From positions 1-64,000 of the forward strand of contig PBQA01000024.1 of NCBI GenBank assembly GCA_002724925.1: DNA of 64,000 nt, in the 5' to 3' direction. Below are positions 43,726 to 55,114 of the stretch, piece by piece. The notes beneath the pieces are model-generated. The model was not told the origin of the DNA and ran no database searches. It worked only from the letters and a program-made list of their open reading frames with translations. The DNA comes from Oceanospirillaceae bacterium. Its GTDB lineage: Bacteria; Pseudomonadota; Gammaproteobacteria; Pseudomonadales; Oceanobacteraceae. Position 1 is the first letter of the stretch. Each line of letters starts with the position of its first letter. A program made the translations under genes and the position numbers.

Positions 43726-44631
43726 ATGACTGAAGACTCGAAGACTTGTGGTTGCAATGCCAGTCAAGACACGTCATTGCAACCTGAATCGCAAGCAGAA
43801 AGTGATGCTCAGGCTGAAATGAGCCACCTGAGCGTATTTGACGTTCCTAAGATGGATTGCCCATCCGAAGAGAACTTGATTCGTACGGCTTTTGCTAGCT
43901 TTGAAGCAACCGTCGTCTTCGAATTCGACTTGCCCGGACGCAAGGTGCATATATATCACCCTAATATGGCGGATAAAGTGGAAAAAGCCATGAAGTCTGT
44001 TGGCCTCGGGGCAAGCTTGGTCTCATTCGAGTCAGTAGATCACAATGCGGTTCAGGCTGCCTTGGAAGTCACAACAATCAATGAAACGCGGGAGGCTCAG
44101 GCATTAAAGTGGCTGCTGGCCATTAATGCCTTCATGTTTGTACTTGAGCTCGGCGTGGGCATTGTGGCGCAATCTACAGGGCTTATCGCCGACTCACTGG
44201 ATATGTTCGCCGATGCGGCGGTCTACGGCGTGTCGCTATATGCAGTGGGCAAGGCGGCCAAGTTTAAACTCAAAGCGGCTCACTTTTCGGGTTGGCTGCA
44301 GATTGCACTTGCTCTGGGTGTTCTATCGGAGGTTGCCAGACGCTTTTTATATGGAAGTGAACCGGTCTCGGTGCTCATGATGAGCTTTGGCGCCGTGGCC
44401 TTGATAGCAAATATTACCTGTCTCTTGTTGATCTTCAAATCGCGAAACCAAGGCTCCCATATGAAAGCGAGCTGGATATTTTCTGCCAATGACGTGTTGG
44501 CCAATGCGGGCGTGATAACAGCGGGAGTTCTAGTGGCGGTGACAGGGTCTCAAATGCCAGATTTGGTCATCGGCCTATTAATAGCAGGCCTGGTTATGTG
44601 GGGGGCGGTTCGCATCTTGCGACTGAATTAA
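43726..44631 (+). CDS. CDF-type cation efflux protein with N-terminal HMA-like domain
   Basis: From ATG 43726 the protein has 301 residues. The N-terminus has a Cys pair (KTCGCNAS), and residues 38-110 form a heavy-metal-associated-like domain with VPKMDCPSEENLIR, which has one cysteine instead of CxxC. The transmembrane part (from about residue 125) has the CDF metal site in IADSLDMFADAAVYGVSLY and a second site near FSANDVLANAGVI. There is no large C-terminal cytosolic domain. It should export Zn, Cd or a related divalent ion from the cytosol to the periplasm, where CzcCBA could take over. It is the direct target of the divergent MerR-type regulator. Confidence 0.85.
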   Translation: MTEDSKTCGCNASQDTSLQPESQAESDAQAEMSHLSVFDVPKMDCPSEENLIRTAFASFEATVVFEFDLPGRKVHIYHPNMADKVEKAMKSVGLGASLVSFESVDHNAVQAALEVTTINETREAQALKWLLAINAFMFVLELGVGIVAQSTGLIADSLDMFADAAVYGVSLYAVGKAAKFKLKAAHFSGWLQIALALGVLSEVARRFLYGSEPVSVLMMSFGAVALIANITCLLLIFKSRNQGSHMKASWIFSANDVLANAGVITAGVLVAVTGSQMPDLVIGLLIAGLVMWGAVRILRLN

Positions 44632-44638
44632 ACGCGAT

Positions 44639-45271
44639 ATGGTCAATACAATCCGACAACTACTCACCAATAAGCCATTGATGCTATTGCTCATCAGTGG
44701 CGTGCTCTGCGCTTGCGTTAGCAACAATCGGCCAAACAATATTACTTCTATTGGTATCGAGGACTTAACTCAAAAAAAGGCAGTGAATGCCATTATTTTT
44801 GACAATTTAAGCCCCGTAGTACAGGAAAAAACAAACAATTTCGATCAAGCGGCCAAAGATATAACCAATGCTTTAAAGGAACAAGCCAAGGCCAATAAAA
44901 TACGCCTAAATAACACAGCCACATATACTGGGGATTGGCTCGATGTTGCCGATCTGCATTTCAATGACGCAGACTATAACTGGACCCTAAGGTTTTGGGA
45001 CTCAAACCTACCTAAGTTAGGATTTCAAAACTTTTCAACAGACATAGATTCCTCCATCGAGGTGCATTTCCGCTATTGCAAGGAACGAACGATACAATTT
45101 GCGAATATTTCGGAATTTCAATTATCGAAAGATCGCGAATATTGGCTAAAACATTTTTACCCTGCAGCGATACACAGCCTGTATTTATTGATGAAAGGCA
45201 ATATAGAACTAGCACCCATTCAAGTAAAAGCTTATGGCGGCAGGTTGGTTAGCGGCACAAAACTTGGTTAG
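44639..45271 (+). CDS. Putative lipoprotein, unknown function
   Basis: The 210-residue protein begins with a lipoprotein signal (MLLLISGVLCAC, lipobox ending at Cys). The mature part is polar, without repeats or known motifs (ATYTGDWLDVADLHFND, WDSNLPKLGFQNFSTD). Base composition is A+T-rich and codon use differs from the backbone, in line with transfer. It starts seven bases after the HMA-CDF stop and is probably in the same MerR-controlled transcript. I do not recognise the family. Envelope location and context suggest a metal-related role, but this is inference. Confidence 0.6.
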   Translation: MVNTIRQLLTNKPLMLLLISGVLCACVSNNRPNNITSIGIEDLTQKKAVNAIIFDNLSPVVQEKTNNFDQAAKDITNALKEQAKANKIRLNNTATYTGDWLDVADLHFNDADYNWTLRFWDSNLPKLGFQNFSTDIDSSIEVHFRYCKERTIQFANISEFQLSKDREYWLKHFYPAAIHSLYLLMKGNIELAPIQVKAYGGRLVSGTKLG

Positions 45272-45342
45272 AGTGAACACTTCATCTTTGTGTTAAATCG
45301 CGAGACAGAAATATTTATTGTTCCCAAGTTAAATGTGAATTC

Positions 45343-45371
45343 TTGACATCCTATTGTGTATGTTTTAATCG
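45343..45371 (+). promoter_or_regulatory. candidate promoter of the czc operon
   Basis: A perfect -35 box TTGACA lies at 45343-45348, and TAATCG at 45366-45371 is a weak -10 box at 17 bases. It lies 20-48 bases before the ATG of the small secreted protein and within an A+T-rich gap. A weak -10 next to a perfect -35 would be in keeping with an activated promoter. Confidence 0.45.
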
Positions 45372-45390
45372 AAATCTAGTGGCAGTCCTG

Positions 45391-45744
45391 ATGGTAAAAC
45401 CCACCCTAATATATTTGATGCTCGTATTGACGGTTTTTCAGTCAAGTATCGCTATGGGGGATGTAGACCAGATAACACAGTCAGGCTCTGATAATTTTTC
45501 AATTAATAATATTCTAATTGGGCTCGGCGAGATTGATCCGCCTGAAACAAATATTGATCCGCTTGAAGAGGAGCACGATTGCAGTCACTGCAGCCTTTGC
45601 CATGGACATGGTTGTCCCGTGATTTTAGTTAAAACGTTGAGTTTTACGTTTCAAAAAGCACGAACAAATGTCCCTGATTATCGTAAACGCATCTCCTCTG
45701 AAGTGCCTAGTCCTCTCTTACGCCCTCCTATCTTACGATCTTAA
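45391..45744 (+). CDS. Small secreted Cys/His-rich protein (CzcI-like position)
   Basis: From ATG 45391 the protein has 117 residues. A signal peptide (LIYLMLVLTVFQSSIA) is followed by an acidic stretch and a dense metal-binding motif, HDCSHCSLCHGHGCPV, with four cysteines and three histidines. In metal-resistance operons a small periplasmic protein (CzcI, CnrX/Y-type) often stands before czcC, and this gene is in the same place; the sequence itself I do not recognise. A longer frame starting with TTG at 45343 is rejected because that TTG is the -35 box. A role as a periplasmic metal buffer or sensor is an inference. Confidence 0.6.
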   Translation: MVKPTLIYLMLVLTVFQSSIAMGDVDQITQSGSDNFSINNILIGLGEIDPPETNIDPLEEEHDCSHCSLCHGHGCPVILVKTLSFTFQKARTNVPDYRKRISSEVPSPLLRPPILRS

Positions 45745-45802
45745 TTAAACAAACTATTCACTCCGCTAACGCGGAATAGATTGACTTAATCAGGATCATT
45801 TT

Positions 45803-47074
45803 ATGCGAATTAACCCACTTAATCGGTGTCGGGCGATTTGCCTGTCAGCTATAGTTTTGGTCGCCGGTATATCCGCGTCTCCTAGCTATGCAAGTACTGA
45901 CCCCGCTCTTACATTAAAAGACGCCATTGCCCAGACGCTAGAACGGAACCCGCAGCTATATCAGTACACCCTCGCTACTGAAATATTTGAAGCTCGAAAG
46001 CAAACCCACTCTTTGCGTCCAGCAATAGAACTCGAACTCGAAGTAGAAAACTTTGCGGGATCCGGCGATACCCAAGGGTTTGACGGTGCAGAAACCACAC
46101 TACAACTCTCATCGGTTATTGAACTAGGGAGCAAGCGCAAGGCGCGTATGTCCCTAGTAGATGCTCGAATCAATAAAAATCATTGGGAACAGCAAGCGGC
46201 CACATTGGATGTCTTGGGTCAACTGACCCAAGTATTTATCGAAGGCTTGTCAACGCAGGCAAATATCGACCTTGCTAACAACTCATTGAATCTGTCGCGA
46301 TCACTGTTCAAGGCCGTACAAACACGAGCCAGGCAAGGCGCGACACCTGAAGCCGAGGTTATGCGTGCGCAGGCTGCCGTCATTCGGGCGGAGCTTCAAT
46401 TAGCGGCGTTGACCTCAAAGCTTCAACGACAAAAAATACTGCTGGCACGTTTTTGGGGCGAGACATCTCCCGAATTTAGTCACCTAAATGGAAATTTATT
46501 CGAATCTGGTAAGAGCGAGAGTTTCGATCAGCTTTATGCGCGCATTAAGACATCGCCTTCTCTTCAGGTATTTGCGAGTGATGCACGAATAAAAGATGCG
46601 GAAGTCACGTTAGCTCGCGCAAGTGGTCGCAGCGATATTACCTGGCGTGCAGGTGTTAGGCGCTTTGAAGATACCGGTGATTCTGCGTTAACCGCTGGCC
46701 TGTCAATGCCGCTGTTTGCATCCAAGCGAAACCGAGGTGAAGTTAAAGCCGCACTCGCTGAACGCAACGCCACTGAGTATGCCAAGCAAGACTCCCTCCT
46801 GCGTTTGCATGCAAAACTCTTCGAAGCTTGGTCTCTACGAAACCAAAACATGGACGCTGTGATGAAGATGGAAGACACGGCCATCCCCGCTCTGGAAAAG
46901 GCATTTCAATTAACCAAAAAAGCGTATGAAAACGGACGATATCGATATCAAGATCTCGTCGCAGCACAGGAAGAGTTACTCGCGACAAAACAAGCCCTTA
47001 TTGATGCCGCCACGAATGTGCAGATAAGCCAGGTACTGATCGAACAGTTAACCGGTGCATCGATCTCTGAATAA
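45803..47074 (+). CDS. czcC: CzcC-like outer-membrane efflux channel (TolC family)
   Basis: The 423-residue protein has a signal peptide (ISASPSYAS) and two outer-membrane-efflux repeats made of long helical hairpins, typical of the CusC/CzcC group. Segments such as LTLKDAIAQTLERNPQL near the mature N-terminus and KKAYENGRYRYQDLVAAQEELL near the C-terminus are characteristic. It would form the trimeric outer-membrane duct of the RND pump. An AGGA ribosome site precedes the ATG. It is first in the czcCBA order. Confidence 0.92.
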   Translation: MRINPLNRCRAICLSAIVLVAGISASPSYASTDPALTLKDAIAQTLERNPQLYQYTLATEIFEARKQTHSLRPAIELELEVENFAGSGDTQGFDGAETTLQLSSVIELGSKRKARMSLVDARINKNHWEQQAATLDVLGQLTQVFIEGLSTQANIDLANNSLNLSRSLFKAVQTRARQGATPEAEVMRAQAAVIRAELQLAALTSKLQRQKILLARFWGETSPEFSHLNGNLFESGKSESFDQLYARIKTSPSLQVFASDARIKDAEVTLARASGRSDITWRAGVRRFEDTGDSALTAGLSMPLFASKRNRGEVKAALAERNATEYAKQDSLLRLHAKLFEAWSLRNQNMDAVMKMEDTAIPALEKAFQLTKKAYENGRYRYQDLVAAQEELLATKQALIDAATNVQISQVLIEQLTGASISE

Positions 47075-47129
47075 ACCGTTTTGAACAATTTAAATGACCC
47101 ATCAATACATGGATCAAACAGGACTAACA

Positions 47130-48023
47130 ATGAATAAATACTTACTCACACTATTTCTATTGCTTGGCGTTTTAGCGCCGATTCAAAGCACCTTGGCGGA
47201 TGACGACGATGATGAATATGAAGAAATCAGTCGAATTAACGACGAGTTATCTACCAAGGTAGGCATTGTTACCGCAAAAGCAACTGCCGGGACAATCAGT
47301 CAAACCGTTACCGTCTATGGGAACGTGACACAAGCGCCTGAGAACAGTCACGAAATTTATGCGCGTTTCCCCGGCATTATCAAATCAGTCAATGTTGTAA
47401 TCGGTGATACCGTTAAAAAAGGGGATCGCATCGCGACCATTGAGTCAAATGAAAGCTTAAAAAGCTATCCAATACACGCTCCGGCATCCGGGGTTATTGT
47501 GCAACGCCACGCGAACCCAGGTGAACCGACACAACAACGGCGGTTATTGACGATTACCAACTTGGATACGGTGTGGATAGAGTTCCGTATTTACCCGGAA
47601 AAGCAGGCAAAAGTGAGCGCGGGACAGCCTGTTTCTATCACCATCAACGATAAGACTATTCGTTCCGATGTAGCCCACCTAATACCGGCTGAAGATAAAC
47701 CATACGTACTTGCGCGCGTCAAGCTTGATAACGATGAATTAAGGCTTTCTCCAGGTCTGCTTGCCAAAGGGAAAATACATACCAATGAATTTGACGTTTC
47801 TTTGGTGGTGACGAAAGACGCCGTACAAGAATTGGGGGAACGATTAGGCGTGTTTGTTAAAGAAGGTGAAGCTTATGAGTTTGCGCCTTTGGTACTAGGG
47901 AAATCCGACGACAATTTCATTGAGGTTGTTTCAGGACTGGAACATGGGGCCGAATATGTTTCAGAAAATAGCTACTTAATCAAAGCGGATATTTTGAAAT
48001 CCGAAGCTGAAGACGACGACTAG
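47130..48023 (+). CDS. czcB: CzcB-like periplasmic adaptor (membrane fusion protein)
   Basis: From ATG 47130 (AGGA upstream) the protein has 297 residues with a signal peptide and a mature N-terminus rich in aspartate (ADDDDDEYEE), perhaps metal-binding. The barrel-sandwich hybrid domain is recognisable by VNVVIGDTVKKGDRIATIES and YPIHAPASGVIVQRHANPGE. The coiled-coil hairpin between them is very short, shorter than in canonical CzcB/CusB. It should link the CzcA pump to the CzcC channel. A frame opening 12 codons earlier (47094) has no signal-peptide logic and is not used. Confidence 0.9.
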   Translation: MNKYLLTLFLLLGVLAPIQSTLADDDDDEYEEISRINDELSTKVGIVTAKATAGTISQTVTVYGNVTQAPENSHEIYARFPGIIKSVNVVIGDTVKKGDRIATIESNESLKSYPIHAPASGVIVQRHANPGEPTQQRRLLTITNLDTVWIEFRIYPEKQAKVSAGQPVSITINDKTIRSDVAHLIPAEDKPYVLARVKLDNDELRLSPGLLAKGKIHTNEFDVSLVVTKDAVQELGERLGVFVKEGEAYEFAPLVLGKSDDNFIEVVSGLEHGAEYVSENSYLIKADILKSEAEDDD

Positions 48024-51149
<3,126 letters not shown>

Positions 51150-51155
51150 TTGTCA

Positions 51156-51177
51156 TACCCCGGCGAAAGCCGGGGTA
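51156..51177. repeat. extragenic palindrome with GAAA tetraloop
   Basis: TACCCCGGC and GCCGGGGTA form a perfect nine-base-pair stem closed by GAAA, seven bases after czcA. There is no T tract. Similar GTCAT-(stem)-GAAA-(stem) sequences are common intergenic repeats in proteobacteria. It may stabilise the czc mRNA 3' end. Confidence 0.75.
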
Positions 51178-51282
51178 GCTAACTCCGGCTGAGTCGTCGT
51201 GGCGATTAGCTGATGTACTAAATTATTTATAATAACAGAGGCCTGAAATTGCCGTCAGCAACTTCAAAGCAAGGGAAATATA

Positions 51283-51879
51283 ATGAAAATACTTTTGAAA
51301 AAAATACCAACTTTATGGATTCAATTTCTGCTTTTTACCATTGTGATGCTGTCAGTATATCCGGTAACTGCTGATGACGAGGTTGCGCTTGGCCGCGTAC
51401 AGGCACCGGTGACTATCATCGAGTACGGCTCGTTAACATGCGACTACTGCATCTATTTTCACAGAGAAGTACTGCCGCACATACAATCACGATATATCGA
51501 TACTGGCCAAGTGCGTTTTATCTATCGTAATTTTCCAACCAGCAATGCGGCAATACGCGGCGCGGTGGCTGCGCGCTGTGCTGGTGACCTATACTATAAG
51601 ATGCTAGATGTGTTGTTCGCGCGAGTAGGAGCTTGGGCCGAGGCGGATGATGTTGACAGAGCGCTGATTCAGCAGGCTGCCGCCCTCAACATAGATGAGG
51701 AAGACTTTTATGCCTGCATCAATGATCCGAGTCAAGACCAAGCTATAATAGCCGTGCAACTGCAAGCCAAAACAGAATTTGATATAATCGGTACGCCCAC
51801 GTTTGTTGTTAATGGCAAGGTCGTACGGGGCAAAAAGACTATTGAGCAAATAGACGCTTTGATCAACAAAGCACTCTAG
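51283..51879 (+). CDS. DsbA-family periplasmic thiol oxidoreductase
   Basis: The 198-residue protein has a signal peptide (hydrophobic stretch of about residues 13-28) and a thioredoxin fold with a helical insertion. The redox motif is CDYC in SLTCDYCIYFH, and the cis-proline is in IIGTPTFVVNG. It belongs to the group of DsbA-like proteins that also includes Com1/BdbD types. A further cysteine pair (ARCAG and YACIN) lies in the helical part. It has its own gap of 130 bases after czcA. Its role in the island may be to protect or form disulfides in Cys-rich envelope proteins under metal stress; this is an inference. Confidence 0.87.
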   Translation: MKILLKKIPTLWIQFLLFTIVMLSVYPVTADDEVALGRVQAPVTIIEYGSLTCDYCIYFHREVLPHIQSRYIDTGQVRFIYRNFPTSNAAIRGAVAARCAGDLYYKMLDVLFARVGAWAEADDVDRALIQQAAALNIDEEDFYACINDPSQDQAIIAVQLQAKTEFDIIGTPTFVVNGKVVRGKKTIEQIDALINKAL

Positions 51880-52094
51880 ACTCTCGCCGGTCAGCCACCA
51901 ATAAATCCGAATAGGGGGCAAAGTTATTCGCGCTTTTTAATACGAACATTTTGGAGGATGAAATGACTTTCGGGTATTGCCGGCAGGCGATCTATTCTCC
52001 AGGACGGCGATGGTTTTGATAATGATCACCGCCGCCTTGTGGAATCAGTGTATTGATCGCCGTTGCGTTTTTGTGATGCTCGTAAATACTTGCT
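51880..52094. other. gap between the DsbA-like gene and the second CDF gene
   Basis: The stretch holds no convincing gene. A GGAGG sequence precedes an 18-codon frame at 51963-52019, without resemblance to anything I know; it may be a leftover of a lost gene. No clear terminator separates the two convergent genes. Confidence 0.4.
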
Positions 52095-52712
52095 TTATTC
52101 GCCATGCTTGTTGCCATGCTCATCATGTTTATCCATGTGAGCATCCCGCAAAATATCGATGCCACCATAGAGTGCAATGCATGCAACAGCGATCCCTACC
52201 AGCAAGTCCGGCAAATTTGAACCTGTCCAGATAACAATGATGCCCGCAAGTATCACGCCGCCATTTGCGACAAAATCATTCATGCTGAAAGTGGTCGCTG
52301 CGCGCAAATTTACATCTTTACTTTGCAATTTCTTCAACAGGTAGAGTGACAGAAGATTCACCACCGCTGCGATGACAGCCATCGTCATCATCATTGCGCC
52401 CGCAGGTTCCGATCCCTCAAAATAGCGACGAATCGCATCTAGCACCACGCCGCCGGCGAAGATTAATAGCATAATCCCGGAAAAACGTGCCGCGCCGCGC
52501 TTCCACGTGCGAGAACGAGATAAGGCAAGCAGACTTAATCCATACACAATAGCGTCGGATGAGTTATCAAGGCCGTTGGCGATAAGCGCGTTGGAGTCAC
52601 CGACAAAACCCGTCGCCAAGAACCCCACCGCGATAGCCACGTTTAGCCAGAGCACAATCCAAAGCGTGCGACGCTTGTCAGCCGAATCGAGATCAAAATT
52701 GGCTTCACTCAT
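52095..52712 (-). CDS. Second CDF-type cation transporter without HMA domain
   Basis: From ATG 52712 (GGAG nine bases upstream) the protein has 205 residues, about six membrane helices and a His-rich tail (DKHDEHGNKHG). The CDF-type segment NALIANGLDNSSDAIVYGLSLLALS aligns with the equivalent segment of the HMA-CDF protein at 43726, and the SMNDFVANGGVILAG segment aligns with its second site, so the two are distant paralogues. The likely role is divalent metal export to the periplasm. The start overlaps the stop of the SpoIIAA-like gene by eight bases, so the two are coupled. Confidence 0.8.
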   Translation of the reverse strand: MSEANFDLDSADKRRTLWIVLWLNVAIAVGFLATGFVGDSNALIANGLDNSSDAIVYGLSLLALSRSRTWKRGAARFSGIMLLIFAGGVVLDAIRRYFEGSEPAGAMMMTMAVIAAVVNLLSLYLLKKLQSKDVNLRAATTFSMNDFVANGGVILAGIIVIWTGSNLPDLLVGIAVACIALYGGIDILRDAHMDKHDEHGNKHGE

Positions 52713-53088
52713 AGGCAATATCTCCATGACCAGCACGCGCCCATAATTCAGCGCTGTCTATTTCATTGGAGTCAAAAAAGCGCATTTCAGCGGAGGGGAA
52801 TAATGGGTCGAAAAGCTTCGTTCCCCATTCCTGCCAGTTCTTGTTACCCACGATAGCAATTCGGCCAAACTTATCCTGGTGTTTCGCATCGAACTTTAAA
52901 TCGCGCCAAAGGCCGCTTAAGTCCCAGCCGGAGAAGTTGGACGCGAGCTCGATGAGCATGGGAACTGAAGCTGATTCCTTGGCCGCTATGCGCTCGAAAA
53001 TCGGCACGAAGCGATCATAATCTGAACCTCCGGGCGTACCTCTGGCTTTAATTCGGACCAGTTCATTTTCTTCTGCTATATCAAGCAT
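52705..53088 (-). CDS. SpoIIAA-like STAS protein
   Basis: The 127-residue soluble protein belongs to the SpoIIAA-like group (PF11964 type), with the pattern FERIAAKESASVPMLIELA, DLSGLWRDLKFDAKH and GRIAIVGNKNWQEWGTKLFDPLFP, followed by the acidic residues of the C-terminus (RFFDSNEIDSAELWAR). Such proteins are often encoded in stress or metal islands; their function is not known, but a lipid- or partner-binding role has been suggested. It is the first gene of a two-gene unit with the CDF transporter. Confidence 0.82.
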   Translation of the reverse strand: MLDIAEENELVRIKARGTPGGSDYDRFVPIFERIAAKESASVPMLIELASNFSGWDLSGLWRDLKFDAKHQDKFGRIAIVGNKNWQEWGTKLFDPLFPSAEMRFFDSNEIDSAELWARAGHGDIAYE

Positions 53089-53169
53089 AACGTTTCCCTC
53101 TAGGCATTTTTAAGTGGCTGTTAGAGCAAGTATTCTGTAGATGTGACTACTCTCGTGACTATGGATTCA

Positions 53170-53385
53170 TTATTGTGCAAGTGGGAGCACCACCAAACCA
53201 ATCGCCAGCCAAGCATAAGCAATGATTGTAAACACCAGCAATATCCAGTCCCCAATACTTCTATCTGCTGACATCGACCCTTCTTTTTTCGAATACCACC
53301 AATATATAAATACGCCCGATAGAGCGATAAACATTACGTTTAAGAAAAAAGAGTAATCTATTTTAAAAAATTCCCGATCGGTCAT
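53170..53385 (-). pseudogene. Small membrane protein or C-terminal fragment of a membrane transporter
   Basis: The frame gives 71 residues with two membrane helices (about 12-32 and 48-68) separated by a polar loop. It starts at the ATG exactly at the junction with the truncated kfrA-like gene (53394), and the frame is also open on the other side of the junction. It could be the 3' end of a larger permease gene whose 5' part was deleted in the same event that removed the start of kfrA. It may instead be a genuine small protein. The sequence alone does not decide. Confidence 0.4.
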
Positions 53386-53393
53386 CGATTTGG

Positions 53394-54305
53394 GACGCAA
53401 TTCGCGTAGAGCTGGGCAATACCGGCTCTAGGTCCACAATCCATCGTTATTTTCGCGAGATCGAAGAAGAGGCGTCAGCTCGATTGGATGATGAGGCTCT
53501 GCTCAGCCAGCCTATAAAAGAGCTTGTCGGACGCCTTGCCTCAGTGCTCCGCCAGGAGGCTCAATCTCTAGTTGAAGAACATCAAACCAAGCATCAAAGC
53601 CAGGTAAGGTCACTTACCGATCGCATTCAAGAACTCGAAAGCTCGCTTGCCAACACAAATAACACTTTAGAAACAAAAGAGCGTGAGCTGAAAGTCGTGC
53701 TCTCCGATCATGATGCCAAAGAAACGTTGAAAGCAAATGCTGCCAAAGCCAATCAAGCCAACGAAAAGCTTCAAGTACTGTTAGCCGAGAAGCAGGCTCA
53801 GATCGAGTCACTGGAAGAAAAGCATCGTCACAACCGCGAAGCGATGGAGCATTACCGGCAATCCGTTAAGGATCAGCGTGAGCAAGATCAACGAAAACAT
53901 GAGCACCAAGTACAGCAATTGCAAGCTGAAATCAGGACTTTAAATCAAACACTTTCTGTTAAGCAGGGTGATATCACGCAGCTGAACAAAGACAACGGAA
54001 GATTGGCAGCTGAGCTTGGCGCCACACAGAAAACGGTTGCAAAGCTGGAAGCCGAGCAGCGCAAACTAATAACAAATTTGGAGTCGAAATCAGCAGAAGT
54101 CGAGTCACTCAAAACCCAACTATCCGAGCTCGAAAAACAATCAGAGGAACTCGATAAGCTTAAAAGGCTGAATGAAGAGCTGCTCGCCTGGAAAGCCCAG
54201 GCGTCTGTATCGATTGGCAAGCTGGAAACGGAAATCTCAATTAAGACAGAAATGATGAATCGTTTACTGGAAGAAAGAAGTAAAACCCCGGAAGCCAGTG
54301 GATGA
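53394..54305 (+). pseudogene. KfrA-type DNA-binding coiled-coil protein, 5'-truncated
   Basis: Reading from 53394 the frame encodes DAIRVELGNTGSRSTIHRYF, the second half of the KfrA N-terminal DNA-binding domain, followed by a very long coiled coil (about residues 40-295, Glu/Lys/Gln-rich heptads). No start codon or ribosome site exists upstream; the frame meets a stop at 53364, and the preceding bases belong to the adjacent membrane-protein fragment. KfrA proteins are autoregulated plasmid or island proteins that help partition or organise DNA. The N-terminus including the first helices is lost, so DNA binding is doubtful. It marks the right end of the island. Confidence 0.82.
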
Positions 54306-54646
54306 CCTGCTGCTCTCAGGCTCAGTAGGGTATTTGCTCTTATCGCTGGCCACCTCAGGCGCTTCGCAGACCCTATTGCTGTTTTCCGACAGAGAGGGCT
54401 CATACCCGGTCGGCTGCGCAATTTTAGCCCAAAGAGCGGTGCAAATCGATAGCAGAAGTCAGCGTTATATCGAATTACGCATACCATGCGTAATTGCGCG
54501 TAATTTCCAAAAAATCGAGTGGCGCCAGGGGTTTGCATTCGAAGTGGCTAAATTTGGGAGTTTTACCGGCCACCTAAAAACTTGTCTCGGATATTTTCAA
54601 TAAAAACAGTAGGTTAGGCCAGCTTTGGTGAATTTTCCAGGATGAC
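54306..54646. other. non-coding right end of the island
   Basis: These 341 bases lie between the kfrA-like stop and the helicase C-terminal fragment. A plus-strand frame exists (54298-54603) but has no family resemblance and no ribosome site. The clear feature is the palindromic site at 54473-54505. The A+T content rises toward the right border. Confidence 0.55.
54473..54505. repeat. palindromic site, candidate recombinase core or KfrA operator
   Basis: AATTACGC at 54473-54480 and GCGTAATT at 54488-54495 are exact inverted copies separated by the seven bases ATACCAT, whose AT/AT ends extend the dyad to ten bases. A third copy, GCGTAATT, follows in direct orientation at 54498-54505. Inverted arms around a six-to-eight-base crossover region are the layout of tyrosine-recombinase core sites. 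A site for the KfrA-like protein is the alternative. Confidence 0.5.
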
Positions 54647-55101
54647 GGCCGACCCTCTCTCTGGGACAAATTGGTGAAGCGGTTGCCTCAAGTCTCGCAG
54701 AGGCTGGATACATCGAAACCCCAAGGAAACAGCTATTTGTAGAGCGAATAAAGCACGCAGATGGAACCTACTTTGTTGGAATGTTAGGTGGTACCTTTTA
54801 TGAATCGTCTATGTTTTCTGATGCTTTAGCTGAGGTCGTCAGCCCAATTGATTCACCAAGGTACTTGATCAGACGAAAGGGTAGTTATGGCCGCTCTGAC
54901 TTTCATGCAGTACCGCTGAAGCTGGCCTTGAATAAAAGTAATGCTGAGGCCTTTCATCGAAACTGGGAGCGGTATGTCGGGCCGGCAGAGTTAATCTATA
55001 CCCGAAACGCAGAGGGACGAAATGTCCTGGCGAAATCACGCCTTAAAGCGTTTTCATCGGCGTTTGCGCGGGAGGTTCGCCGGGAGGATCAGTGGCTTTG
55101 A
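54647..55101 (+). pseudogene. Helicase C-terminal fragment, severed from its N-terminus
   Basis: From 54647 the frame reads RPTLSLGQIGEAVASSLAEAGYIE and continues to SPRYLIRRKGSYG, FHAVPLKLALNKSNAEAFHRNWERYVGPAELIYTR and ends at 55101. A stop codon lies directly before it and no start is appropriate. From memory, this resembles the C-terminal region of large DEAD/DEAH-box helicase proteins of the type whose N-terminus is at 42300. The central part with the second RecA domain is absent from the window. Downstream is normal backbone (rluA, convergent). Confidence 0.65.
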
Positions 55102-55114
55102 CTGCTGACTCTGT

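Noticed and set aside
45343-45390. TTG start giving a longer form of the Cys/His-rich protein
   Set aside because: The TTG is the first base triplet of a perfect -35 box and would destroy the signal peptide; ATG 45391 is better.
51963-52019. 18-codon frame with a good ribosome site
   Set aside because: Too short to support as a gene and not a recognisable leader peptide; mentioned only within the gap description.
54298-54603. Plus-strand frame of 101 codons after the kfrA-like gene
   Set aside because: No ribosome site, no family resemblance, and it runs through the palindromic site.
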